A DNA stretch of 64,000 nt. Source: Oligosphaera ethanolica. Its GTDB lineage: Bacteria; Verrucomicrobiota; Lentisphaeria; Oligosphaerales; Oligosphaeraceae. The notes beneath the pieces were generated by a model. It searched no databases and was not told the DNA's origin. It was given only the letters and a program-made list of their open reading frames with translations. The stretch spans positions 4,872,227 to 4,936,226 of the forward strand of contig NZ_JAUSVL010000001.1 in NCBI RefSeq assembly GCF_030814695.1, in the 5' to 3' direction. This document shows, one piece after another, positions 9,261 through 18,426 of the stretch; positions within the stretch are counted from its first letter, which is position 1, and each line of letters starts with the position of its first letter. The translations under genes were made by a program, and so were the position numbers.

Positions 9261-10127
9261 TCACGGCACTTCGCCGGCGATGGCGAAGCGTCGGATAGCT
9301 TCGGCGAGGCCGTCGTGTTCGTTATCGGCGACTTGAGTGAGGGCGGCATTGCGGGCGTTGTCGGTGGCGTTGCCCATAGCGACGCCGAGGCCGACACCGG
9401 CGAGGAGCTCAGCGTCGTTGTCGCCATCGCCTATGGCCATAGCGTCGGCCAGCGAGCAGCCGAGGTAATCGCAGGCGATTTTGGCGGCGATGATTTTGGA
9501 CGCCTGGGGGTTGGAGACATTGAGGATGCCGCGTTCTGAGAAGGCGGCGATGATGTCGATGCCGGCGCGTTTGGCTTCTTGGGCGAGGTGATCGCGAAAG
9601 ACGACGAGTTCATCGGCGCGGGTGTCGGCGAGGAAAATAAGTTTATCGACGACGAGTTCGGGACAGCGCAGTTCTGCCTCTGGCCTGGTATTTACCCACT
9701 CGTTATTGCGTTCGATGAGCCACGCGGCCTGCGGTTGGGTATGGCAGAGCACGTGGTCGGCCGAGAAGAGCACGGGTTCGAAGCCGGCCTGCAAGCCCTG
9801 GTCCATGAGCCAGTTAACGAGATCGGGGCTGAGGCGCTGATGGGACAGATGGCGCCGCCCCGCCGGCAGGATGACTTCGGCGCCATTGTTGACGACTTGC
9901 GGCGCGCTCAGGCCGAGGTCGTCAATCCAGCCGGCGATGGCGCTGTACATGCGGCCGCTGGCAAAGAGGAAGGGAATACCTGCAGACAGGGCACCGCGTA
10001 CCGCGTCAATGACGGGCTGCTGCAGCTGTTTTTGATTGTTGAGGAAGGTGCCATCAATATCGGAGATGATCACGCGGCAATGACCGCTGTAGGCAAGGGC
10101 GCGGCCCTTGGAGGAAGAAAGTGACAT
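9261..10127 (-). CDS. HAD-superfamily Cof-type sugar phosphatase
   Basis: 288 aa from ATG 10127; longer starts upstream give a non-conserved leader. Motif I is DIDGTFLN (nucleophile Asp and acid/base Asp). Motif II is the Ser/Thr in FASGR, and the motif III/IV region is KIIAAKIACDYLG...AIGDGDNDAELL. The large cap between motifs II and III marks the Cof/YidA (type IIB) subfamily, which dephosphorylates sugar phosphates and related small molecules in the cytoplasm. Divergent from the SGNH hydrolase gene, sharing a ~120-bp intergenic control region. Confidence 0.92.
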   Translation of the reverse strand: MSLSSSKGRALAYSGHCRVIISDIDGTFLNNQKQLQQPVIDAVRGALSAGIPFLFASGRMYSAIAGWIDDLGLSAPQVVNNGAEVILPAGRRHLSHQRLSPDLVNWLMDQGLQAGFEPVLFSADHVLCHTQPQAAWLIERNNEWVNTRPEAELRCPELVVDKLIFLADTRADELVVFRDHLAQEAKRAGIDIIAAFSERGILNVSNPQASKIIAAKIACDYLGCSLADAMAIGDGDNDAELLAGVGLGVAMGNATDNARNAALTQVADNEHDGLAEAIRRFAIAGEVP

Positions 10128-10248
10128 GAAGGGGCCTTTTCTGTGCTTGAGCTGGTAGCCGCCAGCGTTTGGCGGTTTATCTTGATGAGGTTGTGGTAGA
10201 ACTGGGTAAGAGGGGAGTGTTTCCGGAAACAGCGTGCGGGACAATGTA

Positions 10249-11316
10249 ATGCGGATCGAAGACATCGACAAGAATTTTGCGAGTGAGTCCATTGACGGCG
10301 TCGATCTGTTTTTTCTGGATGCGTTTACGGCGCCGATGGAACTCGGTGGTTTTCCGTTTTGGGCTCATGACCGGGTGTATTGCCGGTTGCCGGTGTCGTC
10401 GCTGCCGGAGCAGAGTGCCGGTGTGCGTGGGCTGGCCTGGCATTGTTCAGGCGGGCAGGTGCGTTTTCGCACGGACTCGTCGGCGTTGGCGGTGCGGGTT
10501 GAGCTCAGCTCGGTGGCGCACATGAATCACATGCCATCCAGCGGCCATTCGGGGGTGGACATGTACATCGGCGCTGGCGCGGCTAAGCATTATGCGAAGA
10601 CGGCGATGCCGGTGGCTGGCCAGAGCCGCTACTGCGCATTGCTGGCGAAGGGCGTTGCGGGTGGCGAGCGGGACGTGACCCTGAATTTTCCGCTCTATAA
10701 CGGCGTCAAGCGCCTGGAGGTCGGTTTCAGTCCGCAGTCGCGGGTCAGTGCGCCGACGCCGTTCAAGGTCGGCAAACCGGTGTTGTTTTATGGGTCGTCG
10801 ATCACCCAGGGCGGTTGTGCTAGTCGTCCCGGCAACTGCTATTGCCACCACTTGGGTCGGCGCCTTGACGCGCCGATCATCAACTTCGGTTTCAGCGGCA
10901 ATGCCCGCGGTGAGCTGCCGATGGCAGCGATCATTGCCAGCCTGGATTTGAGCGCGCTGGTTCTTGACTACGACCACAACGCGCCGAATGTAGACCATCT
11001 GGTCGCGACGCACCAGTCCTTTTTCCGCACTATTCGCGAACGCCGGCCGGATTTGCCGGTGGTGCTGGTCACTCGGCCGGATGTCGATTTGGCGCCGCAG
11101 GAGTCCGAACGCCGGCGGGCCGTTGTGCGGCAGACCTATGATGAAGCTTGCGCGGCGGGTGATAGCCGCGTGTATTTTGTGGACGGCTTTACGCTTTTTG
11201 GCCGCAGCGACCGTGACGCCTGTACGGTTGACGGCTGCCACCCCAACGACCTCGGCTTTGTGCGCATGGCCGACGGTATTGAACCGGCACTGCGCGCGGC
11301 TCTGGGCGCGTCCTGA
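10249..11316 (+). CDS. SGNH/GDSL-family hydrolase (acyl esterase-like)
   Basis: 355 aa from ATG 10249; GTG at 10234 is an alternative, and neither has a strong ribosome-binding site. The N-terminal ~165 residues are a beta-sandwich-like domain. The SGNH core follows: block I LFYGSSITQGGCAS (nucleophile Ser), block II NFGFSGNARGELP (Gly), block III DYDHNAPN, and block V VDGCHPNDLGF with the catalytic Asp/His. This two-domain layout is seen in carbohydrate acetyl-esterases. No signal peptide is evident. It heads a plus-strand run with the next two carbohydrate genes, so de-esterification of oligosaccharides is a reasonable inference. Confidence 0.9.
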   Translation: MRIEDIDKNFASESIDGVDLFFLDAFTAPMELGGFPFWAHDRVYCRLPVSSLPEQSAGVRGLAWHCSGGQVRFRTDSSALAVRVELSSVAHMNHMPSSGHSGVDMYIGAGAAKHYAKTAMPVAGQSRYCALLAKGVAGGERDVTLNFPLYNGVKRLEVGFSPQSRVSAPTPFKVGKPVLFYGSSITQGGCASRPGNCYCHHLGRRLDAPIINFGFSGNARGELPMAAIIASLDLSALVLDYDHNAPNVDHLVATHQSFFRTIRERRPDLPVVLVTRPDVDLAPQESERRRAVVRQTYDEACAAGDSRVYFVDGFTLFGRSDRDACTVDGCHPNDLGFVRMADGIEPALRAALGAS

Positions 11317-11415
11317 AAAGTCCATCCGCACCGTATTGAACAGCAATCACCGCCATCGTTGAATATGAGCGGCTGGCCATCGGGCCGAAGAAGACAGCAA
11401 CAGAAAGGTACGACT

Positions 11416-13434
11416 ATGCACCATCTGCGTTTCCGCCAAGTTCACCTGGACTTTCACACCTCGCCGGTCATTCCCTGTATTGGCCTGGGTTTTGACAAGG
11501 ATGAATGGCAGGCGACGCTGCGTGCCGGCCATGTCGATTCTATCACGCTCTTCGCCAAATGCCACCACGGCTGGCACTACCACCTCACGCAGGTCGGCAA
11601 GCTGCACCCGAACCTCAGCTTCGATCTGCTGCGGGCGCAATTCGACGCCTGCAAGGAAATCAACATCAACGCACCGATTTACCTCTCGGCTGGGCTGGAC
11701 GATGCGATCCTCGAAGATCACCCCGAATGGCAGTGCCAGTATGTGGACGGCACGACGCTGTCGGCTTCCGTGGCCAGCCCTCTGCGGCCGGGCTTCCATC
11801 GGGTGTGTTTCAACTCGCCCTACACGGACTACCTGGTGGAGCAGATCAAGGAGACGCTCAGTCTTTTCCCGAACTGCGACGGCATCTTCCTTGATATCAT
11901 CTCGCAACCGGATTGCTGCTGCGTGAATTGCATGCGGATCATGCATGAAAACGGCCTCAATCCCCTGGTGGCGGCTGATCGGCAGAAGTGCTCGCGCATG
12001 GCTCTGGAGCACTATTATCAGCTGACGACGCAGGCTGTTACGGCGGACAATCCCGACATGCCGGTGTTTCACAATTCCGGGCACATCACGCCTGGGCGCC
12101 GCGAGCAGCTCAAGAAGTACTTCTCGCACCTGGAGCTGGAGTCGCTGCCGACGGGCGGCTGGGGCTACGATCACTTCCCGCTGTCCGCCAAGTACGTGCA
12201 GACCCTCGATTTCGATTTTCTGGGCATGACGGGCAAATTCCACACCACCTGGGGCGAGTTTGGCGGCTTCAAGCATCCCAACGCCCTGCGCTACGAATGC
12301 GCCGCGATGATGGCCTTCGGGGCGAAGTGCAGCGTCGGCGACCAGCTGCATCCGTCAGGAAAGCTTGACGAGAGCACCTACGATCTTATTGGCGCCGCTT
12401 ACGCCGAAGTAGAGGCGAAAGAGCCGTGGTGCGACAATGTGAGCAATGTGGCGGAAATCGGCCTACTCACGGCGGCGGCCGTCAACGGCTCCAGCGCGCG
12501 GGACATCCCCGGCGACATTGGCGCCGGCCGGATACTCCTTGAAGGTCACTTCCTTTTTGACGTGATTGACGGCGATGCCGATTTCAAGAAATACCGCGTA
12601 CTGATTTTGCCTGACGAAGTTGCCATCACCCCGGCTTTGAAGAAGCGGCTGGATACCTATTTGGCCAAGGGCGGCAAGCTCCTGCTGTCCGGCGCCAGCG
12701 GTGTCGACGCCGATGGCGCGTTTATGTTCGATATCGGCGCCAAGACGGACGGTATCAGTCCCTACCGGCCGGATTATGTGTTGCTGAACGACTTGGTTCG
12801 TCCGGCGAGCGTGCGTTCGCCGATGGTGATGTATCTGCCGAGCCGCCGTTTGAAAGTCACCGAAGGCACGAGCTTGGGCGATATCTACGATCCCTATTTC
12901 AACCGCACGGACCACGGACATTTCTGTAGCCACCAGCACACGCCGAATCAGCCGCAGGAGTCGGGCTATGCGGCTGGTGTCAAGCACGGCAACATCCTGT
13001 ATTTGGCGCATCCGGTGTTCAGTATCTACCGCGGCTGGGGCAACGTCCCGCTGGCGGAGTACGCGCGCAATGCCATTCGGCTGCTGTTGGGCGAGACCCA
13101 GCTGGAGACCAATTTGCCGTCGACAGCGCGGGTGAGCTTGATGGAGCAGCCAGCAGAGAAACGCGCTGTGCTGCATTTGCTCTACGCTAACACCATCAAT
13201 CGTGGCGGTCCCCTCAATGTCAATGGCGTGACCAGCCGTGGTGCCATTGAGGTGATTGAGGAACTGCTGCCGTTGCATGATGTGAAAGTCACCATCAAGC
13301 CCCGCAAGTCGGTGAAGAAGCTGACCTTGGAGCCGCAGGGCACGGGCGTGCTTTTCAGCGTCGCCGAAGATGGCCGCATCAGTTTCAAACTGGATCAGTT
13401 CACCTGCCACCAGATGGTGGTCATGCACTATTAA
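11416..13434 (+). CDS. GHL6-type glycoside hydrolase with GH42 trimerisation-like domain
   Basis: 672 aa from ATG 11416, preceded by GAAAGG; the in-frame 11359 start adds a poor leader. The N-terminal barrel begins FHTSPVIPCIGLGFDKDEW and carries ITLFAKCHHGWHYH, CDGIFLDIISQPDCCC and TWGEFGGF, as in hypothetical glycosyl hydrolase 6 (GHL6) proteins. The middle (YRVLILPDEVAITPALKKRLDTYLAKGGKLL) matches the GH42 beta-galactosidase trimerisation domain. The FLDI Asp and TWGE Glu are candidate catalytic acids. Related proteins are often alpha-L-fucosidase- or galactosidase-like, but specificity is unknown. Probably cytoplasmic. Confidence 0.87.
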   Translation: MHHLRFRQVHLDFHTSPVIPCIGLGFDKDEWQATLRAGHVDSITLFAKCHHGWHYHLTQVGKLHPNLSFDLLRAQFDACKEININAPIYLSAGLDDAILEDHPEWQCQYVDGTTLSASVASPLRPGFHRVCFNSPYTDYLVEQIKETLSLFPNCDGIFLDIISQPDCCCVNCMRIMHENGLNPLVAADRQKCSRMALEHYYQLTTQAVTADNPDMPVFHNSGHITPGRREQLKKYFSHLELESLPTGGWGYDHFPLSAKYVQTLDFDFLGMTGKFHTTWGEFGGFKHPNALRYECAAMMAFGAKCSVGDQLHPSGKLDESTYDLIGAAYAEVEAKEPWCDNVSNVAEIGLLTAAAVNGSSARDIPGDIGAGRILLEGHFLFDVIDGDADFKKYRVLILPDEVAITPALKKRLDTYLAKGGKLLLSGASGVDADGAFMFDIGAKTDGISPYRPDYVLLNDLVRPASVRSPMVMYLPSRRLKVTEGTSLGDIYDPYFNRTDHGHFCSHQHTPNQPQESGYAAGVKHGNILYLAHPVFSIYRGWGNVPLAEYARNAIRLLLGETQLETNLPSTARVSLMEQPAEKRAVLHLLYANTINRGGPLNVNGVTSRGAIEVIEELLPLHDVKVTIKPRKSVKKLTLEPQGTGVLFSVAEDGRISFKLDQFTCHQMVVMHY

Positions 13435-13474
13435 TCCCGCCGTGGCGCGTATGCGGCAAACAGAAGGACCGGCA

Positions 13475-14131
13475 ATGATTCGTGTAGCACAATGTTGGGA
13501 TGACGGCGTCCTCAATGACGCCCGACTGGCTGATATCTTCCGCAAATACCAGGCCAAGGCAACCTTCAATATCAACCCCGGTCTGCGGGAACCAAATACG
13601 CGGACCAACAAGTGGAAATATCAGGACTTCGAGGTACAGGGGCTGTCGCTGGCGGAAATGCCGTCGGTCTACAAGGGTTTCAAGGTCGCGTCGCATACCA
13701 TGCGTCATCCGAATGCCGACAAAATCCCCGTGGCCGATTTCGTCCGCGAAGCGGTGGACGCCCGCAAATACATCGAAGATCATTTCCAGCAGGAAGCGCC
13801 CGGCTTCGCCTGGCCCTGTGGCGTGACGACGGACGACACGGTCAAGGCCCTGAGCGATTGCGGCTTTGCCTATGGCCGCACCACCAAAAACGTCGAGTCA
13901 GTACTGCCCGTGGCGGAACCGCTGCGACTGCACTCCAACTGCCATTTCCTCAACCCGAACTTCTGGGACATCTTTGCCAAAGCCCGTCCCAGCGGCGTCT
14001 TTTACTTCTGGGGACACAGCTATGAGCTGAAGAACGACGAGGCCAAGTGGGCCGATTTTGATGCGAAAATAGCCCGCTTGTCCGCCGAACCCGACGTGCA
14101 GTGGATCGACGTCATCGACATCGTGCGCTGA
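13475..14131 (+). CDS. Polysaccharide deacetylase-family protein
   Basis: 218 aa from ATG 13475 (AGAAGGA upstream), 40 bp after the preceding gene. Starts VAQCWDDGVLNDARL, where the WDDG pair corresponds to the NodB motif 1 Asp-Asp. KATFNINPG is the usual next strand, SHTMRHPNADK supplies the metal-binding H-x4-H, and FAWPCG aligns with the later Pro-rich motif. Likely removes N- or O-acetyl groups from a carbohydrate. No signal peptide, so a cytoplasmic oligosaccharide is the likely substrate. Same direction as the SGNH and GHL6 genes, consistent with one pathway. Confidence 0.85.
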   Translation: MIRVAQCWDDGVLNDARLADIFRKYQAKATFNINPGLREPNTRTNKWKYQDFEVQGLSLAEMPSVYKGFKVASHTMRHPNADKIPVADFVREAVDARKYIEDHFQQEAPGFAWPCGVTTDDTVKALSDCGFAYGRTTKNVESVLPVAEPLRLHSNCHFLNPNFWDIFAKARPSGVFYFWGHSYELKNDEAKWADFDAKIARLSAEPDVQWIDVIDIVR

Positions 14132-14167
14132 GCGGACGGAGTGGTCTGATCGACAGTCTTTTATCGC

Positions 14168-14277
14168 GGACGGATCGGACGGATCGGACGGATCGGACGG
14201 ATCGGACGGATCGGATAGCTGATCGGTCTGATCGGTCAGATCGGTCTGATCGGTCTGATCGGTCTGATCGGTCTGAT
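14168..14277. repeat. 9-bp tandem repeat in two complementary arms, second locus
   Basis: Left arm: about five copies of GGACGGATC. After a short GATAGCT spacer, the right arm has about six copies of GGTCTGATC. Same period, same GATC core and same two-arm design as 9160-9253, but with a different 9-mer. It sits between the deacetylase stop and the next gene, ending 25 bases before that start codon. Confidence 0.88.
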
Positions 14278-14302
14278 GAACACGACAACAGAAAGGGCCA
14301 GC

Positions 14303-17300
14303 ATGAAAACGCGTTATTCCTGTGTCATGTGGGTTATGGCGGTGGCAGGTATGGCCGTGGTGTCGGCGCAGGAGCCGGCGTGGTCGGGGCATTGGACTTT
14401 CGATGGCGTGTTGGCCGATCAGAGCGGTCACAGCCGGCATGTGTACATGGCCACGCCCGAGTATGCGGCGAGCGCTTCCGGTCAGGCATTGCGCTTCACT
14501 GCCAACACGGCGACGATCATGGACGCGCCGGAGTTGCGCTTGGCTCCGGGTTTTCGTCTGGCTTGCCGAGTGCGTCTGGAAAGACTTCCCGAGGGCAATT
14601 CCTGGTCGACGCTTGCGATCAAAGGCAGTCATAGCAAGGGCGAGTACTATTTGCGGGTCGATCCGGCCAATGAAGGCCAGAGTTTTGCTTTCTTCATCAA
14701 CGGCGGTGGCAAGTGGGAGCCGCGCGTGCGCTCCAATATCAAGGCCGAGGTGGGCGTGTGGTACGACCTTGAGGCCGGCTGGGATGGCCAGGACATTTGG
14801 CTGACGGTCAATGGCGAGACGACTCGGACAGCCCGTCAGGGCGATGTCAAGGTGACCTACGAGCCAATTCAGCTAGGCGCTTTTGATGGTTTGTTGGACG
14901 AACTGAGCATCAGCAGCCCCATGAAGAGTACGGGCGTGGGCTGCTGGCATTTTGCTGGCGACTTGAAGGACGCGTCCGGCCTCGGTCACGATTTTGTCAG
15001 TACGGCCGAGGCGCGTTTTGCGTCGGTCGCTGCCGGTCAGGCGCTTGAGCTGGGCGCGGCGGAATTCAGCGTGGCCAGTAACAAAGACTTGCAGCTGGCA
15101 CCGGGCTTGCGCATCGCCTGTGCCGTGCTCTTCAATGAGATTCCCGAAGAGCCCACGCCAATTGTGCTTAAGGAAAATGAATACATGCTGCGGGTGAACC
15201 CGAAGTCCGAAGGCAGCAACTTCGCCTTTTTTGTGTTTATGAATGGCAAGTGGGAGCCGCGGGTGTCGTCGAAAGTGAAGCCGCAGCCGGGTATGTGGTA
15301 CTATCTTGCCGCTTCTTGGGACGGCCTCAGCCAGAATATCGAGGTCAATGGCGACGTGAGCACCATTATGCGTTCGGGTTTTGCCGAGCCGGGTGACGAG
15401 CCGCTGACGCTCGGGACCTTCAATGGGCAGGTCGACGAGCTGCTGATTGAAAATCCTCGGCCAGCGGTTATTCGCATGACCGATTTGACGACTGACAATA
15501 TGCTGTTACGCAGCGGCCGCCAGGAACGCTTGAGTGGCGTGATCCGCAACTATGGCCGGCCATTAGCTGGTTGCGAGGTCACCCTGAGTCTGCCGGAAAG
15601 CGTCGTCTGTGAGAGTGCCACCACGCTGACGTTGGGGCCGCTGGACAGCAACGCCGCCGTACCCGTCGAATGGACTTTGAGAAGCATTGAGAGCAAGAGC
15701 GCCACGGCCGCCATTCGCATGGTCACGCCGGATGGCACGGTTGAGTCCGCAAGCAAAATGCTGGCATTTTTGCCAGAGACTGATCCGGACTTCTCGGCGC
15801 GCGTGTGGAATCCGCCAGTCGGCAACGTGGCGGGCGCCCGCAGCTATTACGTCGACGCGATTGCTGGCGACAACAGCCGCGATGGCACGGCGCCCGAGAC
15901 GGCCTGGCGTGATTTCACGCCGGTGAATGGGCGGACGCTGGGGCCGGGCGAACGGCTGTTGATTCGTCGCGGCAGCGTGTTACGGCAGGAGTTGCAGGTG
16001 TCCGCGCAGGGAACGGCCGAGGCGTGGGCGGAAATCAGCACGTATGGCGAGGGGCCCCGGCCGGTTATTCGCCGGGATTGGCATATCAACGACCGCTGCG
16101 TGCTCATCAGCAATCCCGATTATTTGGCGATACGTGGCCTGACGGTCTGCTATGCCGGCAAAGGTCTGACCGTAAACTACTCCGGCACGGGGCATCGCGG
16201 ATTGCTGATTGAAGACTGCATTGCCCACCACATCGAGGGCCTGTACCGTTTCAATGCGCATGGCATACCTGAATGGCGCGATGGTCGTGGAGCGCCTGGC
16301 GGCGTCACTGGCGGCATTGGCTTCGGCGGCGCGCCGGGTTCAGACATCGTTTTCCGGGACTGCGAAATGTTCCAGTGTTCATCGGGCTTCCGCGCTTCAG
16401 GCCAGAATGTGTTTATCGACCGCGTGTTTTGCCACGACAACTTTACGCACAACACCTCGCCGCATCCGTTTCTGACCAGCGTCAGCCGGGCGTATTTGCT
16501 GAACAGCATATTTGACGCGTCGGGCTGGCATGCTCACGCCGGCACCATGGGCATCATGCTGGGCGGCACCAACGGTCTGATCATCCGCAACAGCCACTTC
16601 CTGAACCAGCCGGATTCGGGCTCTCACGATCAGGGCGGCATCGACTTTGAGGCTGGCGGCGACGGTAATCTGATTGACCGTTGCACCTTCCGCAACAACG
16701 CTGGCGCGGCCATTGAAGTGCTCGGTTTGCGGACGCCGCAGACCCGCAATGTCGAGATCGCCAACAGCCGTTTTGACCGCAACAACGTCGCCCACAAGCT
16801 CGGGCCGTCGGAAATCTTCATCTGGGGCGGCTCGCAGAATCCCGTCGTTTGCTGCAGCAATGGCATCATTCGCAACAACGGCTACGTCCTGACGCCGGAC
16901 GTGTCGTTCTTTGTCAACCAAGCGCCAAAGCTCACGCGCTGGGCGCTGGCGGACAACACGGAATACGCCAGCTGGGAAGAACTGGACGCGGCCATGCCGT
17001 TCAACAACCCGCCGGTCATCAGCATTGATCCGGAAATCTGGACCGACCAGCGGCAGGTGACGATAAGTGCCGAGGTAAAGGACGACGGCCGGCCGGTGGG
17101 TGGCCAGCTGGTATGCGTCTGGGAGCAGATTCATGGCCCGGGCAGAGTCGTCTTTGCCAATGCCGCCGCGACCACGACCACAGCCGAATTCAGCGCGCCT
17201 GGCGATTATCTGCTGCGCTTGAAGGCCGACGACGGCGAGCATTGGCGTAGCGCCATGACCACCGTGCACGTCCTGCCTGCCGGCAGCGCCGTCGCCCGCG

Positions 17301-17785
17301 CCTGGTCCTTTGCCACGCCGTTGGACAAGGAAGGCTGGAGCGAAGCGAATCTAGGCACCAAAGACGAGGCTTTCGGCGAGGGCTTTACGGGTTGCATTTC
17401 CAGGCCCGTGCATCACGTGGGCGGCGGGCATTACGTCTTGGCCCTATTGGAGGCCGGCGATGCCCATATCGTGTCTGCCGACAATCTTGCCGTGGAGCTC
17501 GCCGCGAACCGCTGCGTGGGCATCCGTTTCATGAACAGCACACCGGCTACACGTATGCGCCTGCGCTTCACCACGGAGGCATCGCCGGAATGGTCCGACC
17601 AGGCCAGCCAGGTCTTTGAGGTCGTGCCTTCCGACAACGAAACGCGGCTCTATACCATCGACCTGACGCAGAACGCCGCCTGGCGCGGCACGCTCAAGCA
17701 ACTGCGGCTTGACTTCTCGGCTGATGGCACCCCGGTCACCGGCAGTTGTCGCGTGGACTACATCTGGGTCGGCCGCGACAAATAG
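14303..17785 (+). CDS. Secreted LamG / parallel beta-helix protein
   Basis: 1160 aa from ATG 14303 (GAAAGGG upstream). A signal peptide precedes VVSAQEPAWSG. Two LamG-like jelly-roll domains follow (GHWTFDGVLADQSGHSRHV and CWHFAGDLKDASGLGHDFV, each ending LGxFxGxxDEL). Next is a CARDB-like segment, then from about residue 510 (YYVDAIAGDNSRDGTAPETAW) a right-handed parallel beta-helix of the polysaccharide-lyase type. A PKD/Ig-like stretch and a terminal beta-sandwich complete it. Likely an extracellular polysaccharide-binding or -degrading protein. The presence of LamG modules in tandem suggests multivalent glycan binding. Confidence 0.86.
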   Translation: MKTRYSCVMWVMAVAGMAVVSAQEPAWSGHWTFDGVLADQSGHSRHVYMATPEYAASASGQALRFTANTATIMDAPELRLAPGFRLACRVRLERLPEGNSWSTLAIKGSHSKGEYYLRVDPANEGQSFAFFINGGGKWEPRVRSNIKAEVGVWYDLEAGWDGQDIWLTVNGETTRTARQGDVKVTYEPIQLGAFDGLLDELSISSPMKSTGVGCWHFAGDLKDASGLGHDFVSTAEARFASVAAGQALELGAAEFSVASNKDLQLAPGLRIACAVLFNEIPEEPTPIVLKENEYMLRVNPKSEGSNFAFFVFMNGKWEPRVSSKVKPQPGMWYYLAASWDGLSQNIEVNGDVSTIMRSGFAEPGDEPLTLGTFNGQVDELLIENPRPAVIRMTDLTTDNMLLRSGRQERLSGVIRNYGRPLAGCEVTLSLPESVVCESATTLTLGPLDSNAAVPVEWTLRSIESKSATAAIRMVTPDGTVESASKMLAFLPETDPDFSARVWNPPVGNVAGARSYYVDAIAGDNSRDGTAPETAWRDFTPVNGRTLGPGERLLIRRGSVLRQELQVSAQGTAEAWAEISTYGEGPRPVIRRDWHINDRCVLISNPDYLAIRGLTVCYAGKGLTVNYSGTGHRGLLIEDCIAHHIEGLYRFNAHGIPEWRDGRGAPGGVTGGIGFGGAPGSDIVFRDCEMFQCSSGFRASGQNVFIDRVFCHDNFTHNTSPHPFLTSVSRAYLLNSIFDASGWHAHAGTMGIMLGGTNGLIIRNSHFLNQPDSGSHDQGGIDFEAGGDGNLIDRCTFRNNAGAAIEVLGLRTPQTRNVEIANSRFDRNNVAHKLGPSEIFIWGGSQNPVVCCSNGIIRNNGYVLTPDVSFFVNQAPKLTRWALADNTEYASWEELDAAMPFNNPPVISIDPEIWTDQRQVTISAEVKDDGRPVGGQLVCVWEQIHGPGRVVFANAAATTTTAEFSAPGDYLLRLKADDGEHWRSAMTTVHVLPAGSAVARAWSFATPLDKEGWSEANLGTKDEAFGEGFTGCISRPVHHVGGGHYVLALLEAGDAHIVSADNLAVELAANRCVGIRFMNSTPATRMRLRFTTEASPEWSDQASQVFEVVPSDNETRLYTIDLTQNAAWRGTLKQLRLDFSADGTPVTGSCRVDYIWVGRDK

Positions 17786-17799
17786 GCGCCGAGCGAGAA

Positions 17800-18425
17800 G
17801 TAAAGCTGGTTTTTGCGAGGGGGAGGAAAATACCCTTCGCTTCGCTCGGGCCGCCGCTACGCGGCTATCCGACTATCCCTGCACCGGTGGTGCAGGTCTG
17901 CGGGTCGCAGACCCTTTCCGCCCCCTCGCGCTCCCCCACCTATCCCATCTCGGCTCAACGTCAGTAGCAAAAGGGTTGTTCGATAATTACGTTTACAACT
18001 ATACCCAGGCACGCTGAAAGCGTGCGACATCGCAAACAAAAAAGGTGAGGTTCCATTGCCTCTTTGGCCTCAGTCAGCTGCGCCGACTGGGGCCAAAGAG
18101 GCCGAGGAACACGAGCGCAATAGGCGCTGTACCCAGGGCGGCGCTCCGCCTGCGGCGTCGCTTGCCTTGGGCTACGATGACACGCGCCCCTCTGGGGCGC
18201 TTGCCGCTTCGCGGCCAGGGAAATGTTGGCCGGCGACAAGGTATGACATGAAAGAGCGTTTGCACTGCAATGTGTAAACGTAATTTGTGAACGGTAGCTA
18301 AAGGGCATGGGCAGAACTTGTCTCTGCTGTGTATGTGGCGAGCTTGTCTGCTGTATAGCCAAAGAAGGCCGAGCGAAAACGGTCACGACAGCCGAAGATT
18401 ACCCGGGGCTTTGGGGTCGGTTTGG
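17800..18425. mobile_element. Repeat family A, copy 2 (degenerate, carries nested repeats)
   Basis: The left part has GCGAGGGGGAGG and the matching CGCCCCCTCGCG arm, followed by CTCCCCCACCTATCCCATCTC. The right part after 18305 (GGGCATGGGCAGAACTT, AAGAAGGCCGAGCG, GGGGCTTTGGGGTCGG) matches the right half of copies 4 and 5. Between them lies family B copy 1 (17975-18295). The hairpin tip itself holds a ~49-bp segment (17830-17878) whose complement recurs at 48550-48604 and 48692-48746. Terminal repeats are too eroded to fix the borders exactly. Confidence 0.7.
17975..18295. mobile_element. Repeat family B, copy 1 (321 bp, hairpin-rich, nested in family A)
   Basis: Ends are inverted repeats: GTTGTTCGATAATTACG... 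and the complement of ...TAATTTGTGAACGGT, sharing AATTACGTTTACA. 9-bp direct repeats flank it: AGCAAAAGG (17966-17974) and AGCTAAAGG (18296-18304). Inside are at least five short hairpins, including GCACGCTGAAAGCGTGC, a ~17-bp arm pair built on CTCTTTGGCC/GGCCAAAGAG, GCGCCCCTCTGGGGCGC and GCCGCTTCGCGGC. No gene fits. Copy 2 is 61452-63702. Confidence 0.86.
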
Positions 18426-18426
18426 G

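Noticed and set aside
9073-9264. Peptide with DRTDQTDPTD repeats
   Set aside because: Artefact of the period-9 DNA array, which keeps all frames open.
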